Origin: Glossina fuscipes
Taxonomy: Eukaryota; Arthropoda; Insecta; Diptera; Glossinidae
NCBI RefSeq assembly: GCF_014805625.2
Contig: NW_023998417.1
Span: 2,731,951-2,795,950, forward strand
Direction of reading: 5' to 3'
Length of the DNA stretch: 64,000 nucleotides
Position 1 is the stretch's first letter, and the number at the start of each line of letters is the position of its first letter. A model generated the notes under the pieces. That model saw only the letters and a list, made by a program, of their open reading frames with translations. It was not told the DNA's origin and made no database searches. A program made the translations under genes and the position numbers. Below are positions 10,931-22,658 of the stretch, one piece after another.

Positions 10931-13900
10931 ATCTGAAAATGGTTGGTGGCGTTGGCGTACGTTTAGTAAATCAATAATATTAAATGAGAAACTGTTATTT
11001 TATGTAGAGAAAGGTCAAAATTATCGAATTCAATCGTTATATACCCTGGCGGTTCTCACCTCTTTAACTCGGCCTAAAATTTCACCGATAGATAGATTCT
11101 ACAAAGCGACCAATTTTCTGTGGCGTACTGTGCGTGATTAGCGTTTGTCAAGAACCCACTAATTCAGCTTGACTGGGTAGTTCGTCCGCACCCAGCATGC
11201 ACTCAGCGGCCGTGGCGCCTTCTGATTACTATAGGTTCAGATCGATGGTAACATTGCTTAGCTGGCACGGGTTTTCGAAACGCGAAATACCATTAAGGTC
11301 TCATGGAAATGATGCATGGAAATATAAGTTAAAGAGTTGAAAATTTATGCAGACGTATGTGACTACTCCAACCTACTGCCTTTGAACATTTTTTTCTCAT
11401 GTACTTTTTAATAATATTAAACAATTTATGAACAATGAAATGCATTACAAGGGGTTACTGGTGTGCAAATGATTTACGTGAAAAAAAAAGAGAATCATTA
11501 AATACATAATAATGTCAACCTCTTACCAGCAAAATGATATAAGATAACAACATAACAAAGTGAACCATCAGATCACTTTTCAAATCCACACCCGTACGTA
11601 TACAATTAACTAACACAAAAGTAACGGCATCATTGTTAGCCAAACCTTTTGCTGGCTTATTAATGATTACTTAACCGTAACATGAAAGCAAAACGTGAAT
11701 TCCCCAAAGATGTTCGGTTTCATTGTCATTATCAGGAGTGAAATGCAAATTTTTACGCAAATATATATATATATATATATATATATAAGTTAAAAAAAGC
11801 AGGGCAAACTCCATGAATCATTAATACAAATGACTTTTACGTGTGAAATAATTTAAATATTTTAACGTTTATGTACGCAAAGCGAACGGAGTGCTTGGCT
11901 AACCAGAGACAATAGAAAATGAAAAATTTTTCCAAATTTTCAAAGCTTATTATAACTTATAACTATAAAAATTCGTTGCCATAAACATGGTATAAAATGG
12001 AATAAACTTGTCTAGTGCTATTTTTATGTACTTAATAAATTTCATTCTTTCTTCTCCAGAGTCTCTGGTATATATGTAAATTAAATAAATACTTGAATTA
12101 TTACTTTTTGAGTACTTAATAGCCTATGCAGCTTTTTGATTATTACGATTTTCACTTTAAAGCTATGCTATGTATCTGCACTCGGCAGCATTGGATTTGG
12201 ATGCGACAGCGTAGCAATACATATTTGTTCATTCGATTGTTTCTTGCTTCCTTTACGCAAAAGGCAGGAAAAGCTGGGGAAGAAATTTAATATTTCATGT
12301 ATTCTCTCTTGGCTAAAGGCACTGTAAGTCGGCAAGCACTTGTCCGTAAATGGCGAGCAACTACACACCGCAACTATTCACTTATCTTCGATATATTGCT
12401 CGCAGGAAAATCAACTGAGTAACAATATTCATTTATCAGATATGTAAATTTGAAGCGGAGACTTGCCCATCGACGTCGATCTTGATGCTGTAAGATCGCT
12501 CGTCATTAGCGGCATATTCTCTTATTGATATCTGGCAAAGAGTTTCAAGCCATAACAATGCAAGTTTAATACAACGGCATAGTTTGCAACAGCGGACAGC
12601 ATTGTTTTTCACCCAAACGATACAAAAAACAAACCTTTGCCGCTGCTGAGGACGAATAGAGGATCCATTTTGAGCATTCTATGTGCTAAAATTCATGAGT
12701 ACATCCAGGCGTATCATGTACATCGATTGCAAGACCGTATCATTTTCGATATTCCATGCTTGGTGGAACCAGAAGGGTGTGGCCCATTAAAGTCCAGTGA
12801 AAAGGTTAATTCCAAACGATACAGTTAATCGATTTGGACGTTATTCCGTTCTCTTTTTTACTTGTCATCTATCCATCCAGACTGCAGAACCGGTTCACTG
12901 CTTCCTTCAAAGGATTTAACTACGATGTGTTAGTCGAAGCAGTTTACTCAACAAGACCGAGTTCTCTCGGTTATCACTTGTTTGCATCGACGAGTCACGT
13001 ACTTATTAAGTAATGCTTTGAATCGCACGAAGGTATGCAAAAAAAAAAAACCATTTGATGAATGGTTCATGGCGAAGAAAGAATATTGAAAAGGCCGTTA
13101 TTGACATTTGAATTTTTTTTTTTCATTTTTTTTTCTTTTCTTTCCAAGTAGTTAAAGTATGCTTAATAAGCTCTTTAAATATTATTTTTCATGTTTCCAC
13201 CACTCATCTCTTTTTAAGTCTGTTTTCTCTGCCCCTTAAGTATTTGATATCAATAATATTTGTGTTAATAATAATACTCATACGTAACGTATATCAGCTA
13301 TAAAGTAAATGCAAAGAGAGAGAAATCATACGTTTGAAGCAAAACTTATGAGAGAGATTTCTTTGCAATCATAAATATACGCATATATACGTATATATAT
13401 ATATATATATATATATGTGTGAATGAGCTTAAAATTTTCCATCATTTTGTTAACGTTTCTTTAAAAAATTTAAGTATTAAAAATTTTCAATTTCCATTTG
13501 ATATTAAGCAAACGCTTTGACATCAATTTCGCTGATGATGGTTATTACTTTTTAACATTTTTAGAAAATGCTTTTTAGGGTAAAAGTCACAAAAAAGTTG
13601 AAAAAAAGAAAAAAAATTAGGGGAAAAAAAATACCAGAACATTTTTCCTTAGTCGGTAAACACGGTGTAACAATATGCATTTGACAGTCAACAATAACAA
13701 TACGGGAAAAAAGCAAAAAAAAAAAAAAAACTAAGTACACACGCATAGTCATAGAAGCAAATACATACTGAATCTGAATAGCAAACTGCCATCAACTAAT
13801 GCACATAAACGTAAACGACACATGTCAACACTGGTGTTGTTATGAGAAATGGTAGAATTTGAGGCACACTTTCGCTTATACACACACACACACACATACA

Positions 13901-14137
13901 TACACACACACATACCTTCAGTCACCTACAATTACATACATATGAAAAAGAACGTGTCGAGCAAAAGATCGCAAACGTGTTGCTGTTACCGGTAAGTCAA
14001 TGCTGCTCTTGCTACTATGCTACTACGACGACTACGGCTTACTACATTTGCTGATGTTATTTGTCTAACAATGGCAAATAGTCACATTCAAGTATAGAAT
14101 TCATAAGCGCGTAAGTTTTCCTCGTTTTTTTTTTTTT
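10931..14137. other. Non-coding; one GC-richer block of unknown origin
   Basis: No gene recognised. The stretch 11095-11290 is clearly less AT-rich than its surroundings and could be the decayed 5' part of the neighbouring mariner relic or another element; no protein motif could be read. 12430-12830 is also relatively GC-rich without recognisable homology. (TA)n tracts lie at 11761-11787 and about 13390-13416, and (CA)n at about 13882-13910. Confidence 0.4.
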
Positions 14138-14237
14138 NNNNNNNNNNNNNNNNNNNNNNNNNNNNNNNNNNNNNNNNNNNNNNNNNNNNNNNNNNNNNNN
14201 NNNNNNNNNNNNNNNNNNNNNNNNNNNNNNNNNNNNN
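14138..14237. other. Assembly gap (100 N)
   Basis: Exactly 100 N, a conventional placeholder, with T-runs on both sides (14125-14137 and 14238-14264). The true gap length is unknown; the assembly probably broke in a poly-T tract. Confidence 0.98.
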
Positions 14238-14264
14238 TTTTTTTTTTTTTTTTTTTTTTTTTTT

Positions 14265-15240
14265 CAAAACCTTTCATGCATATCTAACTCATGATTTACT
14301 TCATACATACGCAAATATATGTGTGTGTGTACGTGTGTGTGTTTATGTGTAGCTATGTAAATCACGTTAAGCTTTTTTCGGTGATATTCTTATACACGAA
14401 TAAACATATTTTTGTGCCGTTTGCTTTGTGTTACACGTAGTCCACACGATACTCTCAACACAATATAACCTTTTATTCTGCACATATCTTTCGATTTCTT
14501 TACATATATATACACATCTTTTACTTTTTCTTAGAAGTTGTAATGTTACTTTCCAATTATTTATCACAAGATAGCAAAAAATGCATATTTTCATTTATTA
14601 TTTTTCCGCCCTAAAAAGTCGGAAAATTGCATTGCTCTATGATTTCAAGGGGAGACAAAGAATCGAACGGTTATCAATATTTTCAGATCAAAATTTGTCT
14701 ACCATCTCGTTTGTATAAAAAATATGCCGGATGGATGCAAGGTAAAAAGTTTCCACAGCTAAGTAAATCTGTGCATATATGTGTACATATATATTTTAAT
14801 GTTAATCTCTCGTACGAGCTTAACAGTGCTATCCTTTGAACTAATTGGAAAAAAATATATTAACTTGAAAAATACCGCGGCGTAGGATAAGAATTTATTT
14901 TTCCATCAATTTATTCCTCATGCTGCCTATATATAGTATGGCAAGCATTTGCAACGCACAGACATATTCAGCGTAGATCTCAATGCAACGATTCCTTCAT
15001 ATAGTTGGACTTAACTATTATATATATATGTACAAAATATGATGTATGTATAAGCCTGTGGACGTGTTATGATTAAGGGCCGTTTTTTCGTTGTTTTTTC
15101 TTCTTGCAGATTAACGCACCTTAAGGCAGATTGTCTCAAATGTTGTTTTGCTTTGATCTCTGCTGAGCTTGAAAAATATATTTTCACAAAAGCCTGCCTT
15201 AACCAGCTACTCTTTAAAACTTAATAAACATTATCGCTAC

Positions 15241-15272
<32 letters not shown>

Positions 15273-15629
15273 CCAATCTAATTATTATTATTATTATTAT
15301 AATTTTTATTTTTTATGTTTTTACTTTGGTATTTTATAATATTTGTTATGAGGAAAGAATTTTGCATAATAATTCCTCCCTCCCGTATTTTAATTCCCTG
15401 CGTGCCTGCGTCTGATTTTTAAATCAACAAAAAACGAAAGTAAACTAAACTAAAAAAAAAAAAAAAAAAAAGAAAAACTTCTTTTCTTTTGTTGCTGCTT
15501 TGCATTGCGTACATAGCGAGCTATAAAACAGCTTTAAGGTATCGAACACAAGAATAATAATTTTTGCATTAATCAACTTCGACTTTACGGTTCACCTGCT
15601 TAACTACGATTACTTTATCTTGTTTCTCT

Positions 15630-15671
<42 letters not shown>

Positions 15672-18049
15672 CCTCTTTCTCTCTCTCTCTCTCGGACGTA
15701 TGATTAATTATGAAATCACTGCTTGCAATTATGCAAAAGTGTGTGTATGTGTATGCTTGTAAATTTGGTCTTCGTACGCAAACTGAGCCTAACCAAATTT
15801 TCGCCATATGCTGGCTGGCAACCTATTCCACGAAACATACTAATATGCTTTTATATGTGTGTTTGTGTGTGAAAATTTTCTAGGAAACTTGATAGAATGA
15901 GAATAATCAACAAAATTTTACTCGTTTAACACATGGTATATATACATATGTCTATAAAATGAATTTATTTTCATATTTTTCAAACACTTTGTAATACAAA
16001 TATGATTAATAATCAGAATCAAAAAAACAATTCTTTCAAGTAGTGAGAAAGAAATTAAACAGTATACAAGCATTCATTGATGTTTACAATTTTCGAGTAC
16101 TTGCAGCATTCAGTTACCTACCTTTCTCATCTAACATTAACTTATGCGATTCTTGTTTACTTTCATTTATTTTGTTAGAATGTTTGTCCTTCACAACATC
16201 CTTACTATTCCGACTTGTATGACATATAACATTCTTATCTGCACTATATCTATATTTTAGTGACGTCGCAAAAGGTATGTTTATGTATCTTAAAATCTTA
16301 TATGCGTTTTAAGCCTTTAGCTATATTGCACGTCCTAATAATCAGAAAATGCTAACGCTAATGGCAACACTAATCAGGAATTTCCCGCACATGACCAAAA
16401 ATAAGAAGGATGAGCTATTTGGTAAATGTAGTGTACATATACTTTTACTTATTGCATTCATTTGATCGAAATTTATTTAAAAGAAAATTAAATCTTAAGC
16501 GAGTTTGTCTCTGGCATTTACCTAAAGTATCGATTCATTCCAAGATGTTCGCTTCAACCTATGTAAAAGAGATGTAAATATTTGAATGATAAATGGGTTG
16601 GATGCTCGGCCAAGTCTCCTTAAGTTTGAAATGTAATAAGACGCATGACTTTGATGAATATTTACTTAAGAAGGTTAGTCATAATAGGGAAATTTGTTTA
16701 CTTATTCGCTTTGCCGAAACATGATAAATATCTTTACTTATAAGATTAGTGCTACTATGCTGATGTCTTATCATTTCAATGTGCTCTTATACAGATTAGA
16801 TTATTACATTACAACACACGATTAACTTACTATTATACCTCACTATATTAATTTACTTTAATACTATTATACTGTAATCGTATTACTCCTATTACGTTAC
16901 GTTATTCCAGTTTATTATCATGCACTGTATCACTATATAAATTTCCGAAATAGTCTGAGGAAATAGTTTTGAGGCTCAAGTGCAAAATTTATTACCAATA
17001 GAAATTAGGTCGAAAAAGAAGGAGATTAGGTAGCGAAGCCAGAGACAAGAGGCATATTCGAAATTAATATTTAATGGTTCCGTGGGTTTATATTCTTATT
17101 TTATGTACATTTGTTAGAAAAACTATAACGAATTTTTAGATAAAATATTTTCTTTTACGGCAACTGTGCAACGAGAATGTTTTCTTTCCAAGTAATCTAT
17201 GGACACAAACTGCCCATTAATATATGTAGCTGTATTCGCGATGAAAAATTAAATGCGAAATTTAAATACAGTTATTGAGATTTATTCATAAAACGCGTAA
17301 CGCAATTTTATTGTTTTATATCCTGTCTTGATCATATTTACTCTTACGAAGGTCAAAATTCATTTTATTGCTACCATTGATGCTCAGACAAATGGAATTA
17401 ATTAAAGCCATCTCTATTACTAGGCTCAATATGTTTTAGTTTACTTTATAGTTAAGCCATAGCTTTAAAAGGCACTCAGAGATGAAGTTTTTCTTAATTC
17501 CGTGATCGCTGGAAAGACAATGACGCTACAATAAAGTTTATAAAATTTTTATTACGTATAACGTGAACTCATTAAAGTAGTGAATAGGAAATTGCAAATA
17601 GCATTTTACAACAACAGTGAGGGAAAAAGCCGCCAGCTAAACTAAAAACGGACATAACAATGCAAAGAAATGATAATAATAATAATATTAATAGCGTTGT
17701 CATCGTTGTTATTGCGTTAAACAAATTAAATGAAAACAAATAAAATAGAAAAGTAACGCAAATATAATTGTGTTTTCAGAAAACAAATACAATCGTTTAG
17801 ATTACATGTAAACAAAGATTAATTCGTTCTATTGCTTAACTGAACATTAAATGAAATTATATCCCATTATATATGTATTTGTTATAATGCTTTCGTAGTC
17901 ATCGGTAGAAGGCACACATTTTAATTCGTTGTCATCCTAACTTGTGACAATTACAATGGAAGTGATTTCATTTCATTCCGGGAATGTTCCCCTGTACGCT
18001 TAACGCAGCGATAGTCAAAAAGAAGTGGGGAAAGAGAGACAGGGACAGG
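14265..18049. other. Non-coding, AT-rich
   Basis: No gene recognised on either strand. It contains (CAT)n at about 15240-15271, followed by (ATT)n, and a (CT)n tract at about 15632-15692. The remainder looks like ordinary intron or intergenic sequence. Confidence 0.5.
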
Positions 18050-18110
18050 GCTGTAGCCTAGGTAAGTGTTTCGCCTTTACCGGCCGCGAGTACCCACCAT
18101 TGCTATGACG
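18050..18110 (+). repeat. Possible tRNA-derived SINE fragment
   Basis: ggCTGTAGCCTAGGTAAGTG resembles an A-box region and shares the GGTAAGtG..TT element with the pieces at 7266 and 42797. It is followed by a GC-rich GGCCGCGAGTACCCACC. The B-box is poor, so this is tentative. Confidence 0.3.
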
Positions 18111-18329
18111 AAGTGTAATTCATCAGATCCTGAACTAGAACTGCCTCGGTAGAAAGAACTTAGTAGATGATAATGAAAACAATTAGGTTTCATTGTTGCT
18201 TTCGGGTTTAAGTTCTACTTTTTCTTTTGCAAACCAAAACAGAATTCAATAAAATTTTTGCAATTCTTTGCGGGATCATATTTTTTTATCCAAAAAAACT
18301 GTCTCGGTTTTTTAGTTCAGGAGATCAGT

Positions 18330-18362
18330 CCCCCCCCCCCCCACCCCCCCACCCGCACCCCC
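18330..18362 (-). other. C-rich tract: G-quadruplex / i-motif candidate
   Basis: Apart from single A or G interruptions, 33 bases are all C on the + strand, in four blocks split by A, A and G. The minus strand therefore has four or more G-runs of at least 3 with 1-3-nt loops, the standard G4 pattern. This is striking in DNA this AT-rich. Confidence 0.7.
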
Positions 18363-21300
18363 GTTCTACTTTTATGTAATTGTTTATATTATTCAAGCAT
18401 TCCTTTGTCCTAAAGCTACAAATAGTTCGAGAGAGTTAGTAATAATTTTAATTCAGAGAAAATATTTATTTCCGACGGCAACTAGATATAATTTTCGGCA
18501 AATTTACAGAATTGAATGTAAATTTGTACGGTTTAGTACAAAGGAAATCGAGCACTTAAGCAATTGACCATTTAATGCACTTGTTACTTGGAATTTTATG
18601 TGTAAGATTTCGTTTCCTTTCCTAATAAACGAACACAATTTCATATATAAGGGCGTTGCTATTTAATTAAATATCAACTATGCAGGAAATGAAAATTTAA
18701 TTGCGATTATCAGTAGGTATTATTCGTATTACAAATGCGGGATCTTATCTTTTGTCTAAATGAAATGCAAATGTATAAGTAGTTGTGAAAAGACGCGCAT
18801 ATATTAAGCCTGATCGTTGCACTTGCACTTCCAATGGTCAGACGTACACCCCTCAAGGCCAATTTTATTTTCTTGATGGAAGCACTGACTCCTTTCGGAT
18901 TGTTTTTCATTTGCTTTTTGAATCATTTTCAAAAGACATCTATTCCTGCATTGGAAGTTTTCCAGAAAGACTTCATTTCACACGAGTAATCCTTTTGAAT
19001 ATAAGACGAGACTAAAGAAAAGGATTTTGTAGCATGACCATGCTCGGCACACTAGACGTCGACGAGCTTTAGGATTCTTTCTCTGTCTAAGCAAAGTAAT
19101 TGGATTGCTCTTAAATATCAGTCAATCTTTCTATGTAGAATTCGTAATCTACGAAAGAGGATTGGAATAGCTCTTGCTCAAGATGCTGAATACTCAAAGC
19201 AATGGAAATGATTGTTTTTAGAAAATAAAGACCTAACTTGCACAAAAGTCCTACTTGCACTCTGTCCCCTATAATAAGAATTTTTTTTTTTTTTTGCATG
19301 TAAAATATTTAAGATTTTATTTTAAATCCATAATTTTTCATTAATCGCTTAAAGCAGTGAAAAAGTGGTAATTAATAGTCAAGGAAATTGAACGACTGGG
19401 TAGAAAATGACAAAAAAAAGGAAAATCGGCCGACACCAGTCCAAGTTTCCTCCTAAAGTTAAATAAATGGAAGCCATAAATAACTTGTGCATCCAGCAGC
19501 AAAAATATGTATTAATACAAGTCTTCCATTTGCCTCAACAACCAGAAACAAGTACCAGTGAATTAGTCAGACACAATTATTACACTCACTAAGGACACTC
19601 ACTAAGGACAGATAAAATATTTTCGCTGCAAGCATTTTTGATAGTCCAAAGCGATTGACAGCGTGGCTTCAATTACAATTACGTTTACAAGGGATTTTTA
19701 TTAGTTTTCCTAATCGCAAAAACTGAGTAAAATCGTCCTAGTAGTACCCAACAAACAATTTTAAAAAAAAATCTTTAATCTTCTTCCTCAACGTTATCTA
19801 CTCTTATGTCGATGCCCAGTGCTGTGCAACAGTAACGATACCTTGTCTAAAGTGAGAACAACCACAATTCTCAAAGTAGCCATCAACAGCTAATCCCGCT
19901 CTTTGTTCTCCACGTTGGTGAATTCGCTGATGATGTTCACTATTGATGGCCTGCCAGAAAAAAAAAAAACGCGAAACAACGTAAAAACATCATGTTTCAA
20001 ATTTAAGTTTCATACTTTTTCCAACAACGTGATAACTTTTTTTGCAAACAACAATCGCTAATTTTACATCCGGTTACGTACGTACTGTTGAAACTATCCC
20101 CGGCAAAACAAAATAACTTTAAAAAAAGGAAAAATTTTTATTATTTCATCTTTCTATTAAAAGCTTCCAATCTCGACCAGCTCCCGATTTGAAATTTTTC
20201 CATATCCCTTTTAAATGTTTCTCGCGAACATAGGGGTACTTTCAGCAGCAGCGGTATAAATCCTAAGTGAGAGAAGTGCAAGATTCGTTTCAATGTGAAA
20301 AGTGTTTTTTTTTTTTTTTAATTTTTAGTTTTAGTTTTATATGAAATTTTATAAAACTAATTGCTTCTAACGCAAAAACAATACATACATAATACATAAA
20401 AACTCTTTTAGAATTTAATTATCAACTTTGTAGGAAACACAAGTCGGCAAAAAAAGACAAACATCATATACCATAAAATTAGCTTGTAAATATGATAGCA
20501 CATAAACATAAAAAAAAAAATAAAAAAAATTAAAAAAAAAGATAAAATTGCATTCATTTCGCACCGACTTGAAGATACCCAACGCGGACTCTCAAGATAG
20601 CAAGAAAATGTCGTGAAAAGGTATTATTTTGTTGATAATTTGCATAGCTTGGAAAATTTCATTTTTCCATTGGAGGATCTCACCTGCTTTCAAATATATA
20701 TATATAGTTTATTTTAAGAAGATTAATCACTGAGGACACGTTTCCTATACGTCAGGAAAAATATGGAAGAAAGGAATCGAACGAAAGTGATCCGCAGCCG
20801 CAGTGAAGTGCTCCTGGTATCATCCCGATGTTATGCTCTAAGCGACCGAGTGTATTCAATTATGCTGATGTTATGCTTTTATATTATGTTTTTACCGAAC
20901 GAGTGAATATTCATTATAGCCACCGCCATGCATTAATCGTAACCAGAATGTGATACTACCGCAGAGAGGTAGACTTGATAGTCGTGGTTTTTATCCACTT
21001 GGCTTTTCGGTACACTGAATGAAGCTTAACGAGGAGATTTTAAAATGATTTGTTTTGCTCAATATTGTCGCTTTAGCTGTTAAGAATACGCACAACCACA
21101 AGACATTATACATAGGTGGATGAACAAAGAAAACAAAAGTTACCACTGACTGACTGACTGGCTATGTTATTGCGATTGCTACAAGCGGATTATCAAGTGT
21201 AGTTGATTGTTACTTAGCGATACGCTAAGTGCAATAATATAATAATGCTAATTGCATGTACATGCATTTATGCAACATATTGCAAATATTTATAACTAGA

Positions 21301-21716
21301 CATAACATATGAAAAGCTTGTTTAATATATCTGTAGTGAAAGCTTTCAAACAACAACAACAACAACAAGCGGATATAATTTTAATGAAACAGTAATGCAA
21401 AGAAATGAAAAATCTCAATTGTTTTTTTTTCCTCTTTTTTTTTTTAAATTTATTTTAAAAATAAAGTTTAAAAAAAAAAAAAAAAAAAATAATAATAATA
21501 ATAATAATTTGTTTTATAATCCTATAATAAATCGTATTAAAAATTTTCAATAGGTTAACTAAGTTATGATTTCAGCTCTAAGTACGTAATTGAGATTTAT
21601 TTATAGGTTATATGTGAAGAGAGAGTTCATAGCTTATGAACTTGTTTGGATAAAACTTGAATTGCTAATTACGTACATCCACACGCACGCAAATTTTATC
21701 TAATCCTTATGTAGAA

Positions 21717-21754
<38 letters not shown>

Positions 21755-22057
21755 ATATGCATTCAAATCTAATAACTTCCCATTTACATGCTTGGTTATC
21801 AGATTCAGAATTTTATTCATATTCAACGCAAATCTTCTTGTGGTACTCATAAATCATTTATTGCCTTCCCAGGCTTTCATTAATTGCGTACAGGGTGTTT
21901 ATTAAAATGTATTACTTTGTGATCAACAAATAAGGTGAATTTTTCATTTAAACTTCGATAATGCTACGACATTATAATGCTAGATGTTAAGTTTGATGTC
22001 GATGTATTCGATTGTTACAAACTCGGATATGTTTCGTATAGAATCTGATCTTCTGAT
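18363..22057. other. Non-coding, AT-rich
   Basis: No gene recognised. A 13-bp direct duplication (cactcactaagga) lies at about 19583-19608, poly-A/AAT tracts at about 21472-21508 and (TA)n at about 21718-21742. A possible mariner end (acagggtgtttattaaa) lies near 21890, upstream of the relic that follows. Confidence 0.45.
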
Positions 22058-22658
22058 CTGATCAAAGAATTTGCATTAAAGCAAACTTGGCTATGACAAC
22101 GATTAGTGATGAGCCTATGGCTTAAGAAAATGATTACAAGTAGTATAAAGACTTGAAAGAAGAGCAAGAACAAGTTCAAGACAAACAGTGCCCCAGACAT
22201 TCCACATTTACCGACGAACATCATCTCAAGCAAATCAAGAATTTTATAACCGAAAATCATCGATTGGCCAAATGAGAGCTTACCGATGCTGTGGTTATTC
22301 CATTTGGGTCTAGCCAAAGTATTTAAGAACATGTTTTACGCTTCAAACCTGCTCAATATCAAACTAGCTCTGCTGGCATTAAATTTTTTCATTGAGTCGT
22401 CGGGAGGACTCCTCACAGTCTTGTTTGATAGCATGCGACAAACTCAAAAGACAGTTTCCGGGTAAACTTCTGGTTTTATTCGGTTGGGATGAAAACAGAA
22501 ACGAGTCGACGAAAATTTATAAAGTCAAGAAGAAGACTTGTCTGACTTGTCTGACTTGTCTGACTATTTCAACGATTGAAAAAAAACAATAACATAAATG
22601 CGCTGCATCGGACCGAGAATACTTTGACGGCCATGTTATTGGTAACTTGGGCGAATAA
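22058..22658 (+). pseudogene. Mariner-type transposase relic, internally deleted (irritans-like)
   Basis: One + frame reads DQRICIKANLA, ISDEPMA, YKDLKEEQEQVQDKQ, CPRHSTFTDEHHLKQIKNFI, TENHRLAK, ELTDAVVIPFGSSQSI. These match in order the mariner N-terminus: RICIKFC..., ..GDEA.S...VFEWYKRFKEGRE.VEDD, GRPSTS, ENRRLT.REL, and GIS.GS.Q.IL of the second helix-turn-helix. At 22596-22658 the frame reads KCAASDREYFDGHVI, the usual C-terminus (KCI...G.YFEGD). The catalytic middle is absent or unreadable, so about 400 bp seem lost. There are four or more in-frame stops. A (TGACTTGTC)3 repeat lies within it at about 22540-22565. Dead element. Confidence 0.78.

Noticed and set aside
15240..15271. CRISPR-like or coding poly-His/Asp repeat
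   Set aside because: A simple (CAT)n microsatellite with no spacers and no surrounding frame.
22015..22332. 105-codon hydrophobic minus-strand frame resembling a membrane protein
   Set aside because: Antisense to the mariner transposase relic, whose + strand motifs are unambiguous.
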